This document shows, one piece after another, positions 7,596 through 16,712 of a stretch of DNA of 64,000 nt. A program made the translations under genes and the position numbers. Positions within the stretch are counted from its first letter, which is position 1, and the number at the start of each line of letters is the position of its first letter. A model generated the notes under the pieces. That model worked only from the letters and a program-made list of their open reading frames with translations. It was not told the DNA's origin and made no database searches. The stretch is from positions 372,001 to 436,000 of the forward strand of contig NZ_JASHIM010000001.1 of NCBI RefSeq assembly GCF_030733685.1. The letters are read 5' to 3'. This DNA comes from Roseovarius sp. MMSF_3281. Its GTDB lineage: Bacteria; Pseudomonadota; Alphaproteobacteria; Rhodobacterales; Rhodobacteraceae.

Positions 7596-8885
7596 TCATC
7601 GCCCGATGACAATATCCGCCTTTAGCCCGCCCAGACGGGTGCTTTGCCCAAGGCGCAGCGTGCCGCCGTGGGCGCGGGCAATGTCGAGGGCGATGGACAG
7701 GCCAAGCCCCACGCCGGTGCCGGTGTTCTGATTGCGGGCGGGATCGAGGCGGGCGAAGGGTTTCATGGCCTCTTCGCGTTGTTCGGGCGGGATGCCGGGG
7801 CCATCATCCTCGACCCGGATGCGCAGGGTCTTGTCAGTGATCAGCACCGAAACATCGGCCCGGGTGCCATAGCGGGTGGCATTGCCGATGAGATTTTCCA
7901 CCGCGCGACGGATGGCGCCCGCGCGCAGGGCCACCTGCCCCGCGCCTTCGACAAGGGCAAGGGTGGCGGGAACCTCGGCGCGTTGGAAATCCTCGATGAT
8001 CTGGGAGACAAGGGCGACGGGATCGACCGGCTCGGGCTCGCCTTCCTGTGCGCCCCGGGCAAAGGCGAGGAATTCGTCCAAGAGCCTCTCCATATCGGCG
8101 ACGTCCTGTTCCAAGGCGTCGCGATCCTCGTCCTCCAGCATGCTGAGGCCCAGTTTGAGGCGGGTAAGCGGCGTGCGCATATCGTGACTCACGCCAGACA
8201 GCATCAAGGTGCGCTGTTCGATCTGTCGCTCGATCCGCGCGCGCATGTCGAGAAAGGCATTCCCGGCGGCGCGAACCTCGTTGGCGCCGGCAGGGCGATA
8301 GGTGACATGCCGGCCCCGGCCAAAGGCCTCGGCGGCACGGGCAAGGCGCGTGATTGGACGCAGTTGGTTGCGCAGGTAGAAATAGGCCACCACGGTCATC
8401 AGCCCGCCGAATACGACCATGTTGACCAAGAGTTGGTGCGGATTGGAGGCCGAGACCCGGCGGCGGTCGAAACTGAGCCTGAGGGCGCCTTCGGGGCGGT
8501 CGAAATAAAGGTGAACCGCGTGATCGTCGGGCAAATCAACGGCGACGAGGCTTGGCAGCAATTGATCGAAGTAACGGATCACGAAACGCCCGGTGAAATC
8601 GTACCAGCGGCGGCTGTCGCTTTCGGGTAAATCGCCGGGGGTGATCGGAACGGCCTCGATTTCAAGAGTGCGGGCGATTGCGCGCGCTTCGGCCCCTTCT
8701 TCCAGAATCAGCAAGACCTCGCGGCTGACCGAGCGGGTCATCTGTTCGGTGACGCCTTCGAAATGGCGTTGGATGAAGACCACCGAAACCACCAAAAGCA
8801 CGCTGATCACGGGCAAAAGCAGGATCAGGATGGCGCGGCCATAGAGGCTGCGGGGCAGATAGGGTTTGAGCCAGCGAAACGACAT
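7596..8885 (-). CDS. EnvZ/OmpR-class sensor histidine kinase
   Basis: A 429-aa inner-membrane kinase with TM1 about 18-38, a periplasmic domain 39-150, TM2 about 152-171 and HAMP about 172-225. The H-box GVSHDMRTPL has phospho-acceptor His234, the N-box is NLIGNATRYG, G1 is DDGPGIP and G2 is GTGVGLGLSI. The layout is that of EnvZ. No response regulator lies beside it: the neighbours are a lipoprotein and an MBL hydrolase. The partner must be elsewhere, and the stimulus cannot be told from the sequence. Confidence 0.9.
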   Translation of the reverse strand: MSFRWLKPYLPRSLYGRAILILLLPVISVLLVVSVVFIQRHFEGVTEQMTRSVSREVLLILEEGAEARAIARTLEIEAVPITPGDLPESDSRRWYDFTGRFVIRYFDQLLPSLVAVDLPDDHAVHLYFDRPEGALRLSFDRRRVSASNPHQLLVNMVVFGGLMTVVAYFYLRNQLRPITRLARAAEAFGRGRHVTYRPAGANEVRAAGNAFLDMRARIERQIEQRTLMLSGVSHDMRTPLTRLKLGLSMLEDEDRDALEQDVADMERLLDEFLAFARGAQEGEPEPVDPVALVSQIIEDFQRAEVPATLALVEGAGQVALRAGAIRRAVENLIGNATRYGTRADVSVLITDKTLRIRVEDDGPGIPPEQREEAMKPFARLDPARNQNTGTGVGLGLSIALDIARAHGGTLRLGQSTRLGGLKADIVIGR

Positions 8886-8925
8886 GCGCTAAGCCTAGCG
8901 GTGAGGCACGGCAAGAGGAAGGGCC

Positions 8926-9846
8926 ATGGCAGAGCAAAGCGCGTTTGATCCACCCGTCGGGGTGGCCGAGGATTTGGGCGGGGTGCGGCGGATCCTGGCG
9001 CCCAACCCCTCGCCCATGACCTTTCGGGGGACGAACACCTATTTATTGGGGGCACGTGACCTTGCGGTGATTGACCCCGGCCCCTTGGACGAGGCGCATC
9101 TGGAGGCCATTCTGGGCGCGGTCGGGCCGGATCAGCGGATCAGCCATGTGTTCGTGACCCATGCGCATTTGGATCATTCCCCCTTGGCCGAAGTTCTGGG
9201 CCGTGCCACCGGCGCGCCGGTTCTGGCCTATGGCGGGCCGCAAGCCGGGCGCAGCGCGGTCATGGATGCCTTGGCTGAAAGCGGTTTGTCGGGCGGGGGC
9301 GAAGGCGTGGATGCCGGGTTTGCCCCGGATCGGACGCTGGCGGACGGCGACGTGATCGAAACCGAGGAGTGGCGCCTCAAGGCACATTGGACGCCGGGGC
9401 ATTTCGGCAATCACATGTGTTTCGAGGTGGGCGGGATGCTGTTCACCGGCGATCTGGTCATGGGCTGGGCCAGTTCCATGGTCTCGCCCCCCGATGGGGA
9501 TTTGACGGATTTCATGGCATCTTGCCGGCGGATGCAGGCCTTGGGCGCCAAGGTGATGCATTCGGGTCATGGTGCCCCGATCAAGGACCCGGCCGCCCGG
9601 TTGGATTGGTTGATTGCACATCGCGAGAGCCGCGAGGCGGATATTCTGCGTGCCCTGCAAGCGGGCGCCGCGACAGCGCAAGAGCTTGCCACGGCCATTT
9701 ATACGGAAACACCCCCTGCCCTTATTCCGGCGGCCACCCGCAACGTTCTGGCCCATTTGATTGATTTGGCAGGAAAAAACCAGGTTCACAGCCTTGACCG
9801 TTTGAGCCGTGACAGCCGTTTTACGCTTGGGCCCGGAGCGGGCTGA
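8926..9846 (+). CDS. MBL-fold metallo-hydrolase (LACTB2-like)
   Basis: A 306-aa metallo-beta-lactamase-fold protein. THAHLDHSP gives the H79-x-H81-x-D83-H84 zinc site, GTNTYLLG and DPGP precede it, TPGHFGNHMCF and FTGDLVMGW supply further ligands, and SGHGAPI is the last His. The C-terminal winged-helix tail (LDWLIAHRESREADIL) is that of the LACTB2 subgroup, some members of which are RNA endonucleases. The substrate here is not known. It is divergent from the kinase gene, with its ATG behind an AGGAAGG ribosome site. Confidence 0.85.
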   Translation: MAEQSAFDPPVGVAEDLGGVRRILAPNPSPMTFRGTNTYLLGARDLAVIDPGPLDEAHLEAILGAVGPDQRISHVFVTHAHLDHSPLAEVLGRATGAPVLAYGGPQAGRSAVMDALAESGLSGGGEGVDAGFAPDRTLADGDVIETEEWRLKAHWTPGHFGNHMCFEVGGMLFTGDLVMGWASSMVSPPDGDLTDFMASCRRMQALGAKVMHSGHGAPIKDPAARLDWLIAHRESREADILRALQAGAATAQELATAIYTETPPALIPAATRNVLAHLIDLAGKNQVHSLDRLSRDSRFTLGPGAG

Positions 9847-9916
9847 GCGCGCGACAATTTTTTGTCAAAAACCCTCTGGACGGGGGAGGAACCTATTGCT
9901 ATATCCGCGCTCATGT

Positions 9917-9991
9917 TCCGGCGTAGCTCAGCGGTAGAGCAGTTGACTGTTAATCAATTGGTCGTAGGTTCGATCCCTACCGCCGGAGCCA
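9917..9991 (+). tRNA. tRNA-Asn (GUU)
   Basis: A 75-nt cloverleaf. The acceptor TCCGGCG pairs with CGCCGGA, the D-arm is GCTC/GAGC, and the anticodon stem GTTGA/TCAAT encloses loop CTGTTAA (anticodon GTT). The T-arm is GTAGG-TTCGATC-CCTAC and CCA is encoded. It stands at the junction between housekeeping genes and the Tad/adhesin region. Confidence 0.96.
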
Positions 9992-9999
9992 TATCCACC

Positions 10000-10301
10000 C
10001 TAACGTGTTGATATGTATGAGAAAAAGAAAGTGACTCCGCTCACTTTCGGGTTCTCACTTGGATTCGCCTCACTGGCGTCTCGCAAAAGGTTCACAAAGC
10101 ACTGGTTGCGAAACGTTTCATACGTGATGGCCTCACCATTGAGATCCACTTTGACACAACAAAAATATCCCTACTGCAAACGGAATCGATCCTATTTTCG
10201 TCGGCGGGTTCCAGGGTTATCCACATTTCGGTCTCCAATATTCTTTCAAGTTGTGACGCTCCCATAGCGAATTTGTCCGATTGCGCGTCCTTTCGTTCCA
10301 A
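10000..10301 (-). pseudogene. Possible frameshifted gene remnant beside tRNA-Asn
   Basis: On the minus strand an open frame starts at 10301 (MERKDAQSDKFAMGASQ) and reads to RDIFVV near a TTTTT run at about 10154-10160. A second frame then takes over with VKVDLNGEAITYETF and runs to a stop at 10000-10002, eight bases from the tRNA. Both halves have protein-like composition, and one frameshift would join them into about 100 residues. I do not recognise the family. A coding origin is an inference. Confidence 0.22.
10027..10048. repeat. Inverted repeat downstream of tRNA-Asn
   Basis: A perfect 8-bp arm pair GAAAGTGA / TCACTTTC with a 6-base loop, 36 bases after the tRNA. It could form a hairpin helping to end tRNA transcription, though no T-run follows. 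Confidence 0.4.
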
Positions 10302-10834
10302 AGAAAGAAACTCTTAATCAAACCATGGGATCAAACACCAAGTTATCACATGGCTACGCTTCGCTCTCAGCAGGTTTCGTCCTGAACCAACGGCAAAGAG
10401 GCTTGTAAAAGTCCTGCTCGCGGGAGTTGAGCGGGTAGTTCCGACTGCCTCACCGCCCGTGAGATCTAGTGGCGATCATTGCGAATCATAGACACGGAAA
10501 AGATGAAAACGCGCACCTCATGCCTCAAAGCCAATATGTTCTTTTGGAGATATCTAAACAAACCTAAGTTTATTTCAAATATAACCTTAAGTTTATTCGG
10601 GTGATGATTTTTGCTCTCACATGGTCAAAATGTAGTCTTATCTTAACCTTTTCCCCCTCTCCATATTGTCATGATCAAATTGATGTGTGCAGCTAGAAGC
10701 GGCGTGATGAGCGGGATTAGTTAGATAGCCTCAGTTCTTCACGGTGCCTTGAAAAGAAAACTGCGTCGTTCGCAACACAGACCGTATCCGGTGAGATGGA
10801 GCGAGCCAGATTTAGAGAACCTTAGGAGACACCA
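10302..10834. other. Gene-free, AT-richer stretch before the Tad operon
   Basis: I see no convincing gene here. The part from about 10540 to 10680 is clearly richer in A and T than the rest of the window. The operon promoter for the Flp pilin should lie toward the right end, but I cannot place a convincing -35/-10 pair. Confidence 0.5.
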
Positions 10835-11038
10835 ATGCTGAATCTTTATGTCAAAGCCAAGTCCGCGCTTATCCGTTTCCAGCGCGATGAAGAGGGGGCA
10901 ACCGCAATCGAATACGGCTTGTTCGCGGCACTGATCGCGGCTGCCATCGTTGGGGTCGTAAGCCAGCTAGGAGATCAGGTTGTGACCGGCTTCGACACTG
11001 TATGCCAAGAACTTAATAATGGAACGGCCTGCTCCTGA
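10835..11038 (+). CDS. flp: Flp/Fap-type IVb pilin
   Basis: A 67-aa prepilin. After a short basic leader comes DEEG followed by ATAIEYGLFAALIAAAIV. The cleavage site is after Gly21, with the diagnostic Glu-Tyr pair and a hydrophobic helix. It is the major subunit of the Tad pilus, processed by a TadV/CpaA peptidase that is not in this window. A strong TAGGAGA ribosome site precedes the ATG. It is the first gene of the Tad operon, as is usual. Confidence 0.93.
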   Translation: MLNLYVKAKSALIRFQRDEEGATAIEYGLFAALIAAAIVGVVSQLGDQVVTGFDTVCQELNNGTACS

Positions 11039-11047
11039 GTGTAAGCC

Positions 11048-11995
11048 ATGCTTTCACGCCTTGGACTTTCCGGACGCGGCCTTTTGGTTGTTGCAACGTC
11101 CTTTGCCGGAGCTGCCGCGGTAGCTTGGGTCGGCTTGGATCGCGATGAAACAGCGATACAGGCTCGCCCAAGCCCCGACATCACGGCCCAAGCCGCAGCG
11201 CCCCCCGCCGCGGCAACACTCTCGATCCTGTCCACGACCAATACGATCGAGGCGGGAACCCGGATCGCGCCGGATGAGATCACTCAGATCACGATGGTCC
11301 AGTCACCGGGAACAAGGGACCTTGTCTCGGACACCCCCGAGAACCGCCAAGCGCTATCGGACAGGATCGCACATCGTACCATTCCTGCCGGAACGCCATT
11401 TGTGATCACCGATCTGCAGCCGACCCCGGTATCGCGCCCCGCGGTTAAGTCGGTCAGCGGTACGGCCGCCCTGCTGACCCCCGGAATGCGCGCGATATCC
11501 CTGCCAGTAACCACCGAAATGGCGGTCGCCGGCCTGATAACCCGCGGAGATCGCTTGGATATTCTGGTAACCTACGACGTGCCGGACAACATCCGCGCGG
11601 TCCGTACAGTGCTGCAGAATGTCCGCGTGATCGCCACGGATCAAACCACCGAAGTCTCGCACGAGACACCGGAATCGGCGCCCAAGACGGTGACGCTGGA
11701 GCTTCCTCCGGAAGGTGCAAAAGTGCTCGCACTTGCAATGCGGACCGGCAACCTTGTCCTGGTGTTGAGCCCTGCCGACGGCGGCGATCATCCGGTCATC
11801 GCGGATGACGAGCCGATCCTCTCAAGCCAAATTTCGGACAACAGTCTCTCGGGCACGGCCCCGGCGAGCAAAAGCGTTCGCATCATACGCGGAGCGGTGA
11901 AAAGCGATACCGTCATGATCCCAACCGGATCAACAGGAGAGAGAGGCCCCGGGTCAAACGCTTCGAACGTCATGACAGTCACTCCAACCAATTAG
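11048..11995 (+). CDS. cpaB: Flp pilus assembly protein CpaB/RcpC
   Basis: A 315-aa protein with an N-terminal membrane anchor (GLLVVATSFAGAAAVAWVGL). A SAF domain follows (TIEAGTRIAPDEITQITMVQ, then RTIPAGTPFVITDL) and the RcpC part (MRAISLPVTTEMAVAGLITRGDR). It acts in the periplasm beside the secretin, probably contacting peptidoglycan or gating the channel. It begins 9 bases after the pilin stop. Confidence 0.92.
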   Translation: MLSRLGLSGRGLLVVATSFAGAAAVAWVGLDRDETAIQARPSPDITAQAAAPPAAATLSILSTTNTIEAGTRIAPDEITQITMVQSPGTRDLVSDTPENRQALSDRIAHRTIPAGTPFVITDLQPTPVSRPAVKSVSGTAALLTPGMRAISLPVTTEMAVAGLITRGDRLDILVTYDVPDNIRAVRTVLQNVRVIATDQTTEVSHETPESAPKTVTLELPPEGAKVLALAMRTGNLVLVLSPADGGDHPVIADDEPILSSQISDNSLSGTAPASKSVRIIRGAVKSDTVMIPTGSTGERGPGSNASNVMTVTPTN

Positions 11996-12007
11996 GTCAA
12001 ACTGAAA

Positions 12008-13360
12008 ATGCTGCTCCATCTCTTAAAACGAATTTGCCCACCCTCCCCTACTGTCCTCGCTTTCCTGGTCGTGACGGTGCTTTTACAAATCCCCGGCACC
12101 GCCCCGGCCCAAACCGTGATTGCGAGCCAAGGGCGGGCGATCGACCTGTTCACCGGTGAAGGAAAACTGGTCAAGCTCGATGCGCCTGTCGAAACTGTAT
12201 TCCTTGCCGACCCTTCTATCGCCGACATCGAACTGAAATCACCGAGCCTTCTTTACATTTACGGTAAGGCGACGGGGGAAACCACGCTATTTGCCATCGG
12301 CGCGGGAGAAGAGGTGACGCTTAGCAGTTCAATCGAGGTCACGCTGAACATCGATGCTTTGCAACGCGCCGCGAAAGCCGCCGTAAGGGGTAACCGTTAT
12401 GCAGTATCGCAGGTCGGAAACGCAGTAGTTCTGAACGGCAACGTGACGACGATAGGCGATGCCCAACGCCTGGAAGACGTAGTCAAAAGGCTGGCCGGAG
12501 ACACGGTAACTGTTGTCAATGGCCTGTCTCTCGATACACCGGCACAGATCAACCTGCAGGTGAAGATCGCCGAGGTATCCCGCACGATCGCCGAGGGGCT
12601 GGGTGTCACATGGAGCACCCTTTCCGGTAACGGCTTGAACGGGGGTGCCGGGATCAACGGGGGATATGCGCTTGCCACCAGCCTGAGAGACGGCAGCTTT
12701 CAGGCCAGCGTGACGCTGGAAGCCCTCAAGGAAGAGGGGTTGGCCTCGATCCTCTCCGAACCCAACCTGACGTCTCGCTCAGGCGACAAGGCCAGTTTCC
12801 TTGCCGGCGGGCGTTTCCCATATCGGATTATCGATGAGGACGGTCGTGAGAGCGTTCAGTTCGAACCCTACGGGGTCGAGCTTGAGTTTCTGCCGAAAGT
12901 ACAGCGAGCGGACCAGATCCAGCTGAATGTGCGAACCAGCATTCGAGAGCTTGATTTTTCGGGCGGCGCCGAGGACCGGCCGAAAATCCTCGAACGCAGC
13001 GCCTCGACCACCATTGAAGTCGGCAGTGGCCAGAGCTTTGCCATCGCCGGGCTATTCAAGGCCACATCACAACAGGACGTCGAGAAAGTGCCGGGCCTTG
13101 GCGATGTGCCCGTGCTGGGCGCCCTGTTCAAATCGACAAGATACCAGAAAGGCGAGACCGAGTTGGTCATCATCGTAACCCCCTACATCGTGGAGCCGAC
13201 AGCGCCGAAAAGCATGAGAACACCACTCGACGATTTCGCCACCACGAACAGCATTCAACGTAACATCATGGGACAACTCAGCCTGGGCGTTCCGGTTAGC
13301 AAGGATGGGGCTGTCTCGGTTAACAGCATCAACGGCAAAGCGGGGTTCTTGTTGCAATGA
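12008..13360 (+). CDS. cpaC: Tad pilus secretin CpaC/RcpA
   Basis: A 450-aa outer-membrane secretin with a signal peptide ending near GTAPAQ. An N-terminal pilus domain (VETVFLADPSIADIEL, YIYGKATGETTLFAIG) and a BON-like stretch (AVVLNGNVTTIGDAQRLEDV) precede the C-terminal secretin domain with VPGLGDVPVLGALFKSTRY and VIIVTPYIVEP. The last two motifs are diagnostic for the type II/III secretin family. Its stop overlaps the cpaD start (ATGA). Confidence 0.94.
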   Translation: MLLHLLKRICPPSPTVLAFLVVTVLLQIPGTAPAQTVIASQGRAIDLFTGEGKLVKLDAPVETVFLADPSIADIELKSPSLLYIYGKATGETTLFAIGAGEEVTLSSSIEVTLNIDALQRAAKAAVRGNRYAVSQVGNAVVLNGNVTTIGDAQRLEDVVKRLAGDTVTVVNGLSLDTPAQINLQVKIAEVSRTIAEGLGVTWSTLSGNGLNGGAGINGGYALATSLRDGSFQASVTLEALKEEGLASILSEPNLTSRSGDKASFLAGGRFPYRIIDEDGRESVQFEPYGVELEFLPKVQRADQIQLNVRTSIRELDFSGGAEDRPKILERSASTTIEVGSGQSFAIAGLFKATSQQDVEKVPGLGDVPVLGALFKSTRYQKGETELVIIVTPYIVEPTAPKSMRTPLDDFATTNSIQRNIMGQLSLGVPVSKDGAVSVNSINGKAGFLLQ

Positions 13361-13914
13361 GGTTCCCGATTCATTCCTTGCGTAAACCGCTGATTTTCGC
13401 CCTCTTGACGGGCATACTGTCGGCCTGTGAAACGCCCGAACCCGATCTTGGTGTTGTGAACCGGCTGTCGTCCACCTACGTAGAGGCGCAGCACGAGTAC
13501 CGCTTTGCTCGGAACGCCGCTTCGCTCAGTGGCACGGAACGTAGCAAGATTGCAAAGTTCCTTCATGAGTCCGCCCCGCGCGAGGGCGACTCCCTTATCG
13601 TCACGATCCCATCCAGTGGCCTGGCCCGTGTGGATTCCAGCCGCATGCGGACAATGCGGGCAGCCCTCGCTTTGGTTCCCTCGCGCAAGACCTTCAACAT
13701 GACGGAAAATTTCGGCGCGCGACCGAAACCAGCCACCGGCACCGGCATTCTGCGGCTGGTCCGCCCAAGCGGAATAGATGCCGATTGCCGACCCGGGCTC
13801 GACGCACTCGGCTGCGCCAATGCGTCGAACCTTTCCGCGATGGTTCATCAACCCGGCGACGTGCTTGGCCCCCGGGCCACCGCCAGAATAGCCCATCGCC
13901 AGGCAGCGCCGTAG
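13357..13914 (+). CDS. cpaD: Tad pilus lipoprotein CpaD
   Basis: A 185-aa lipoprotein with signal peptide and lipobox ILSAC (Cys 24). The C-terminal part has GCANASNLSAMVHQPGDVLG, the conserved end of CpaD, in which Cys and Asn sit before a Met-x-x-P-x-D stretch. It is thought to help place the secretin in the outer membrane. Overlap with cpaC and close spacing to cpaE support operon membership. Confidence 0.9.
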   Translation: MRFPIHSLRKPLIFALLTGILSACETPEPDLGVVNRLSSTYVEAQHEYRFARNAASLSGTERSKIAKFLHESAPREGDSLIVTIPSSGLARVDSSRMRTMRAALALVPSRKTFNMTENFGARPKPATGTGILRLVRPSGIDADCRPGLDALGCANASNLSAMVHQPGDVLGPRATARIAHRQAAP

Positions 13915-13931
13915 CCAGAGGAGACAGCACC

Positions 13932-15161
13932 GTGAATCGCCCCATGCTGACAACAGCGCCCCCGACCAGCGACAGAAAGCTGGAGGCCTTCGTTTCCTCG
14001 GAAGAGGGCAAGAGCGCTGTTGACCAGCTCGTTCAAAAATCCGGCACACATCTCGCAGCATCCATTCATTCAGGCACCCTGGCAACCGCCGCACGCATGG
14101 TGGGGATCACGCAATTCGGCGATCTGGTGATTGCCGAGCTGGGCGAAGAACCATTGGCAAACAGCCTTGAGGCAATCCACGAGATCGCCAATGACGGCGT
14201 AGAGTTGATCCTGCTCGGACGACAGGACGATATCGCCACCTATCGCGCCCTGATCGCGGCGGGTGCCCGAGACTACCTTGTGCTGCCGCTTGCGGAAACG
14301 ACCGACTTTCCCGGACTGCCGCAACAGCAGCCCACCATTGCGCCGGAGCCACCGGCCCGGACCGGCAGGGTCATCGCGGTTTGCGGTGTTTCAGGCGGCA
14401 CCGGGGCAAGCCTGCTGTCCTCCAACCTTGCCGTCGCCCTGATGAAAGAGACAGACCGCGACAGCCCGGAAACACGCCTGGCGGATGTCGCCCTGCTCGA
14501 TGCCGACCTCGGTTTCGGCACGGTCGCGATCGACTTGGATATCGAACAAACGCAGGGATTGCTTGATGCGCTTGTCGCACCGGAACGGATCGACAGCACC
14601 TTCCTGACCTCCACCATGGCAGAGCCGCTTCGTGGCCTGCGCGTTTATTCCGCCGAGGCGTCGGAAACGAAGGAAATATCGCATTCCGAAGCGGGCCTGC
14701 CTGAATTGCTTCGGCACCTCCGGCGCGAATGTTCCAACACGGTTGTCGACCTTCCGCGCAACCTGATGACGGGAAATTCCCCCCTTCTCAACGAGGTTGA
14801 CGACGTTGTTTTCGTGATGTCTCCGGGGTTCGCTTCCGTGCGGGCCTGCGGACGGCTGATCGACCTTCTGAAAACCCGCCAGACGCCCCCGCGCCTCTGG
14901 CCGGTTCTGTCGCATACCCGCCGTGATGCCGGTCTCAAACCATCTGAAATCACGTCGGTCCTGGACTGCCCAATCACATTCGAACTGCCGTATTGCGCGG
15001 CAGACCTTGCCCGCGCCTCGGTCAAAGGCCAACCGTTACAGAAACTCGCCCCGCGCAGTGCATACGCACGCAAGGTATCGGCGCTTGCAAAAAGTGTCTC
15101 GGCCCCACGAGTGCCCGCCAAGCCCGCCCGCCGGACGTTTTTCAAGCGCAAGGGAGGCTGA
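13932..15161 (+). CDS. cpaE: Tad pilus localisation ATPase CpaE/TadZ
   Basis: A 409-aa protein with an N-terminal receiver-like domain (FGDLVIAELGEEP, ELILLGRQDDIATYRALIA). A MinD/ParA-type domain follows with deviant Walker A GVSGGTGASLLSSN and the switch segment LLDADLGFGT. The usual signature Lys of ParA is absent from the loop, as is common in CpaE. It marks the site of pilus assembly at the pole. A GTG start at 13932 behind GAGGAGA is preferred; ATG 13944 is an alternative. The open frame back to 13785 overlaps cpaD and lacks a ribosome site. Confidence 0.9.
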   Translation: MNRPMLTTAPPTSDRKLEAFVSSEEGKSAVDQLVQKSGTHLAASIHSGTLATAARMVGITQFGDLVIAELGEEPLANSLEAIHEIANDGVELILLGRQDDIATYRALIAAGARDYLVLPLAETTDFPGLPQQQPTIAPEPPARTGRVIAVCGVSGGTGASLLSSNLAVALMKETDRDSPETRLADVALLDADLGFGTVAIDLDIEQTQGLLDALVAPERIDSTFLTSTMAEPLRGLRVYSAEASETKEISHSEAGLPELLRHLRRECSNTVVDLPRNLMTGNSPLLNEVDDVVFVMSPGFASVRACGRLIDLLKTRQTPPRLWPVLSHTRRDAGLKPSEITSVLDCPITFELPYCAADLARASVKGQPLQKLAPRSAYARKVSALAKSVSAPRVPAKPARRTFFKRKGG

Positions 15162-15164
15162 GCC

Positions 15165-16712
15165 ATGTCCCAAGCTCCCGACCTGGAAGCCCCTTCACTG
15201 GACGATATCCGTGCATCCATCCGCGAACGCCTTTTGATAACGGAGCATTCCGGGGCCTCGCCCGACCTGCATGCCATCAGCAACGCCATCGACTGGTACG
15301 AACACTCAACCGGGCAGTCCCTGCCCCGCGACCTGCAACGCGCGTTAATGAGGCAATTGGCCCCCCTCGCCGCCGGTACCGAGCTGCCGCCACCGCCAGA
15401 CAGCGCGCACACTATCACCCAGACCGTGTATATGCCCGAATTCGCCAACCGGCTCACCGGGCTTTTCCACCAGATCGTGCCGGAGGCGATGGCCCTTCTG
15501 GATTTGCGCGCATTGGCCGAACAACCCGCCGAGGCGCAACGCTCGACCATCCGCGAGGCCGTGCTGAGCGTCAGCCGGAGTCGACGGTTGGACCTTAATG
15601 GCGCGGAAACCAGCGAACTCGTCAGCCATGTCGTGGACGATATGCTGGGTTTCGGACCGTTGGAGCGACTGCTTGCCGATGAAGGTGTAACGGATATCAT
15701 GGTCAACGGACCGCACCAGGTGTATGTCGAACGCAACGGGCGGCTTGAACTTACCGATATCCGCTTTCGCGATGACCAGCATGTCCTCAACATCGCGACG
15801 CGCATCGTTTCGGAGGCCGGGCGGCGGGTGGATGAAACGACACCGCTAGTCGATGCGCGCCTGTCCGACGGCAGCCGGATCAACGTCACCATTCCACCGC
15901 TTGCCATCGACGGCCCCACGATGACGATCCGGAAATTTCCGAAAGATGACCTGAAGCTCGATGACCTGGTTGCCCGCAAGGGCCTGTCGTCCGGGATGGC
16001 CGAGTTTTTGCGGCTCGCAACCAGGATGCGGCTTAACATTCTGATCTCGGGCGGGACCGGATCCGGCAAAACCACCCTGTTGAACGCGATTTCACGGGAA
16101 ATCTCGGTTTCCGAGCGTATCGTCACGATCGAGGATGCCGCGGAACTGCGCCTGCAACAGCCGCATGTGGTGCGACTTGAAACGCGGCCCGCCAATATCG
16201 AGGGATCGGGCGAGGTTGTCATGCGTCAATTGTTTCGCAACGCCCTGCGGATGCGGCCCGACCGGATAATCATCGGCGAGGTGCGCAGCGACGAGGCATT
16301 GGACCTTCTGCAGGCGATGAACACGGGACATGACGGCTCGATGAGTACGCTTCACGCCAACAACCCGCGCGAGGCGCTCACCCGAATGGAGAACATGATC
16401 GCCATGTCCGGCGTCAACCTGTCGCCCGAATTCGTTCGGAACCAACTCAAGAACGCCATCCACCTGATTGTTCAGATCGCGCGGATGCGCGATGGTGTCC
16501 GCCGAGTCGTCTCGATTTCCGAGGTCGTCGGTTTTGACGGCAATGTCGTGAACATGCAGGAACTTTTCCGGTTCCGCCATGAGGCGAGCCAGGCCTCCGA
16601 TACCGTCAACGGCGCTTTTGAAACCACCAGGATAATGCCGAGTTTTCTTGACCGGGCGGCCGAACATGGCCTGGAACGCACCCTGCGCGCGACTTTGGAG
16701 CGGGGGACATGA
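15165..16712 (+). CDS. cpaF: Tad secretion ATPase CpaF/TadA
   Basis: A 515-aa hexameric traffic ATPase. Walker A is [14 protein letters not shown], the Asp box/Walker B is [19 protein letters not shown], and the His box is [18 protein letters not shown]. An N-terminal helical region and [19 protein letters not shown] are typical of CpaF. It powers pilus extension (and, in some species, retraction) from the cytoplasmic face. It starts three bases after cpaE and overlaps tadB by four bases. Confidence 0.95.
   Translation: MSQAPDLEAPSLDDIRASIRERLLITEHSGASPDLHAISNAIDWYEHSTGQSLPRDLQRALMRQLAPLAAGTELPPPPDSAHTITQTVYMPEFANRLTGLFHQIVPEAMALLDLRALAEQPAEAQRSTIREAVLSVSRSRRLDLNGAETSELVSHVVDDMLGFGPLERLLADEGVTDIMVNGPHQVYVERNGRLELTDIRFRDDQHVLNIATRIVSEAGRRVDETTPLVDARLSDGSRINVTIPPLAIDGPTMTIRKFPKDDLKLDDLVARKGLSSGMAEFLRLATRMRLNILISGGTGSGKTTLLNAISREISVSERIVTIEDAAELRLQQPHVVRLETRPANIEGSGEVVMRQLFRNALRMRPDRIIIGEVRSDEALDLLQAMNTGHDGSMSTLHANNPREALTRMENMIAMSGVNLSPEFVRNQLKNAIHLIVQIARMRDGVRRVVSISEVVGFDGNVVNMQELFRFRHEASQASDTVNGAFETTRIMPSFLDRAAEHGLERTLRATLERGT

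Noticed and set aside
10013..10267. Plus-strand 84-codon frame after tRNA-Asn
   Set aside because: It begins inside the hairpin region, has no ribosome site and no family likeness; the opposite strand looks more protein-like.
13255..14094. Minus-strand frame opposite cpaC-cpaD-cpaE
   Set aside because: Antisense to three overlapping operon genes and without recognisable features.
14645..16222. Long minus-strand open frame (525 codons) across cpaE-cpaF
   Set aside because: It is antisense to two well-supported Tad genes, is rich in Ser and Arg as expected from a GC-rich shadow frame, and has no family likeness.
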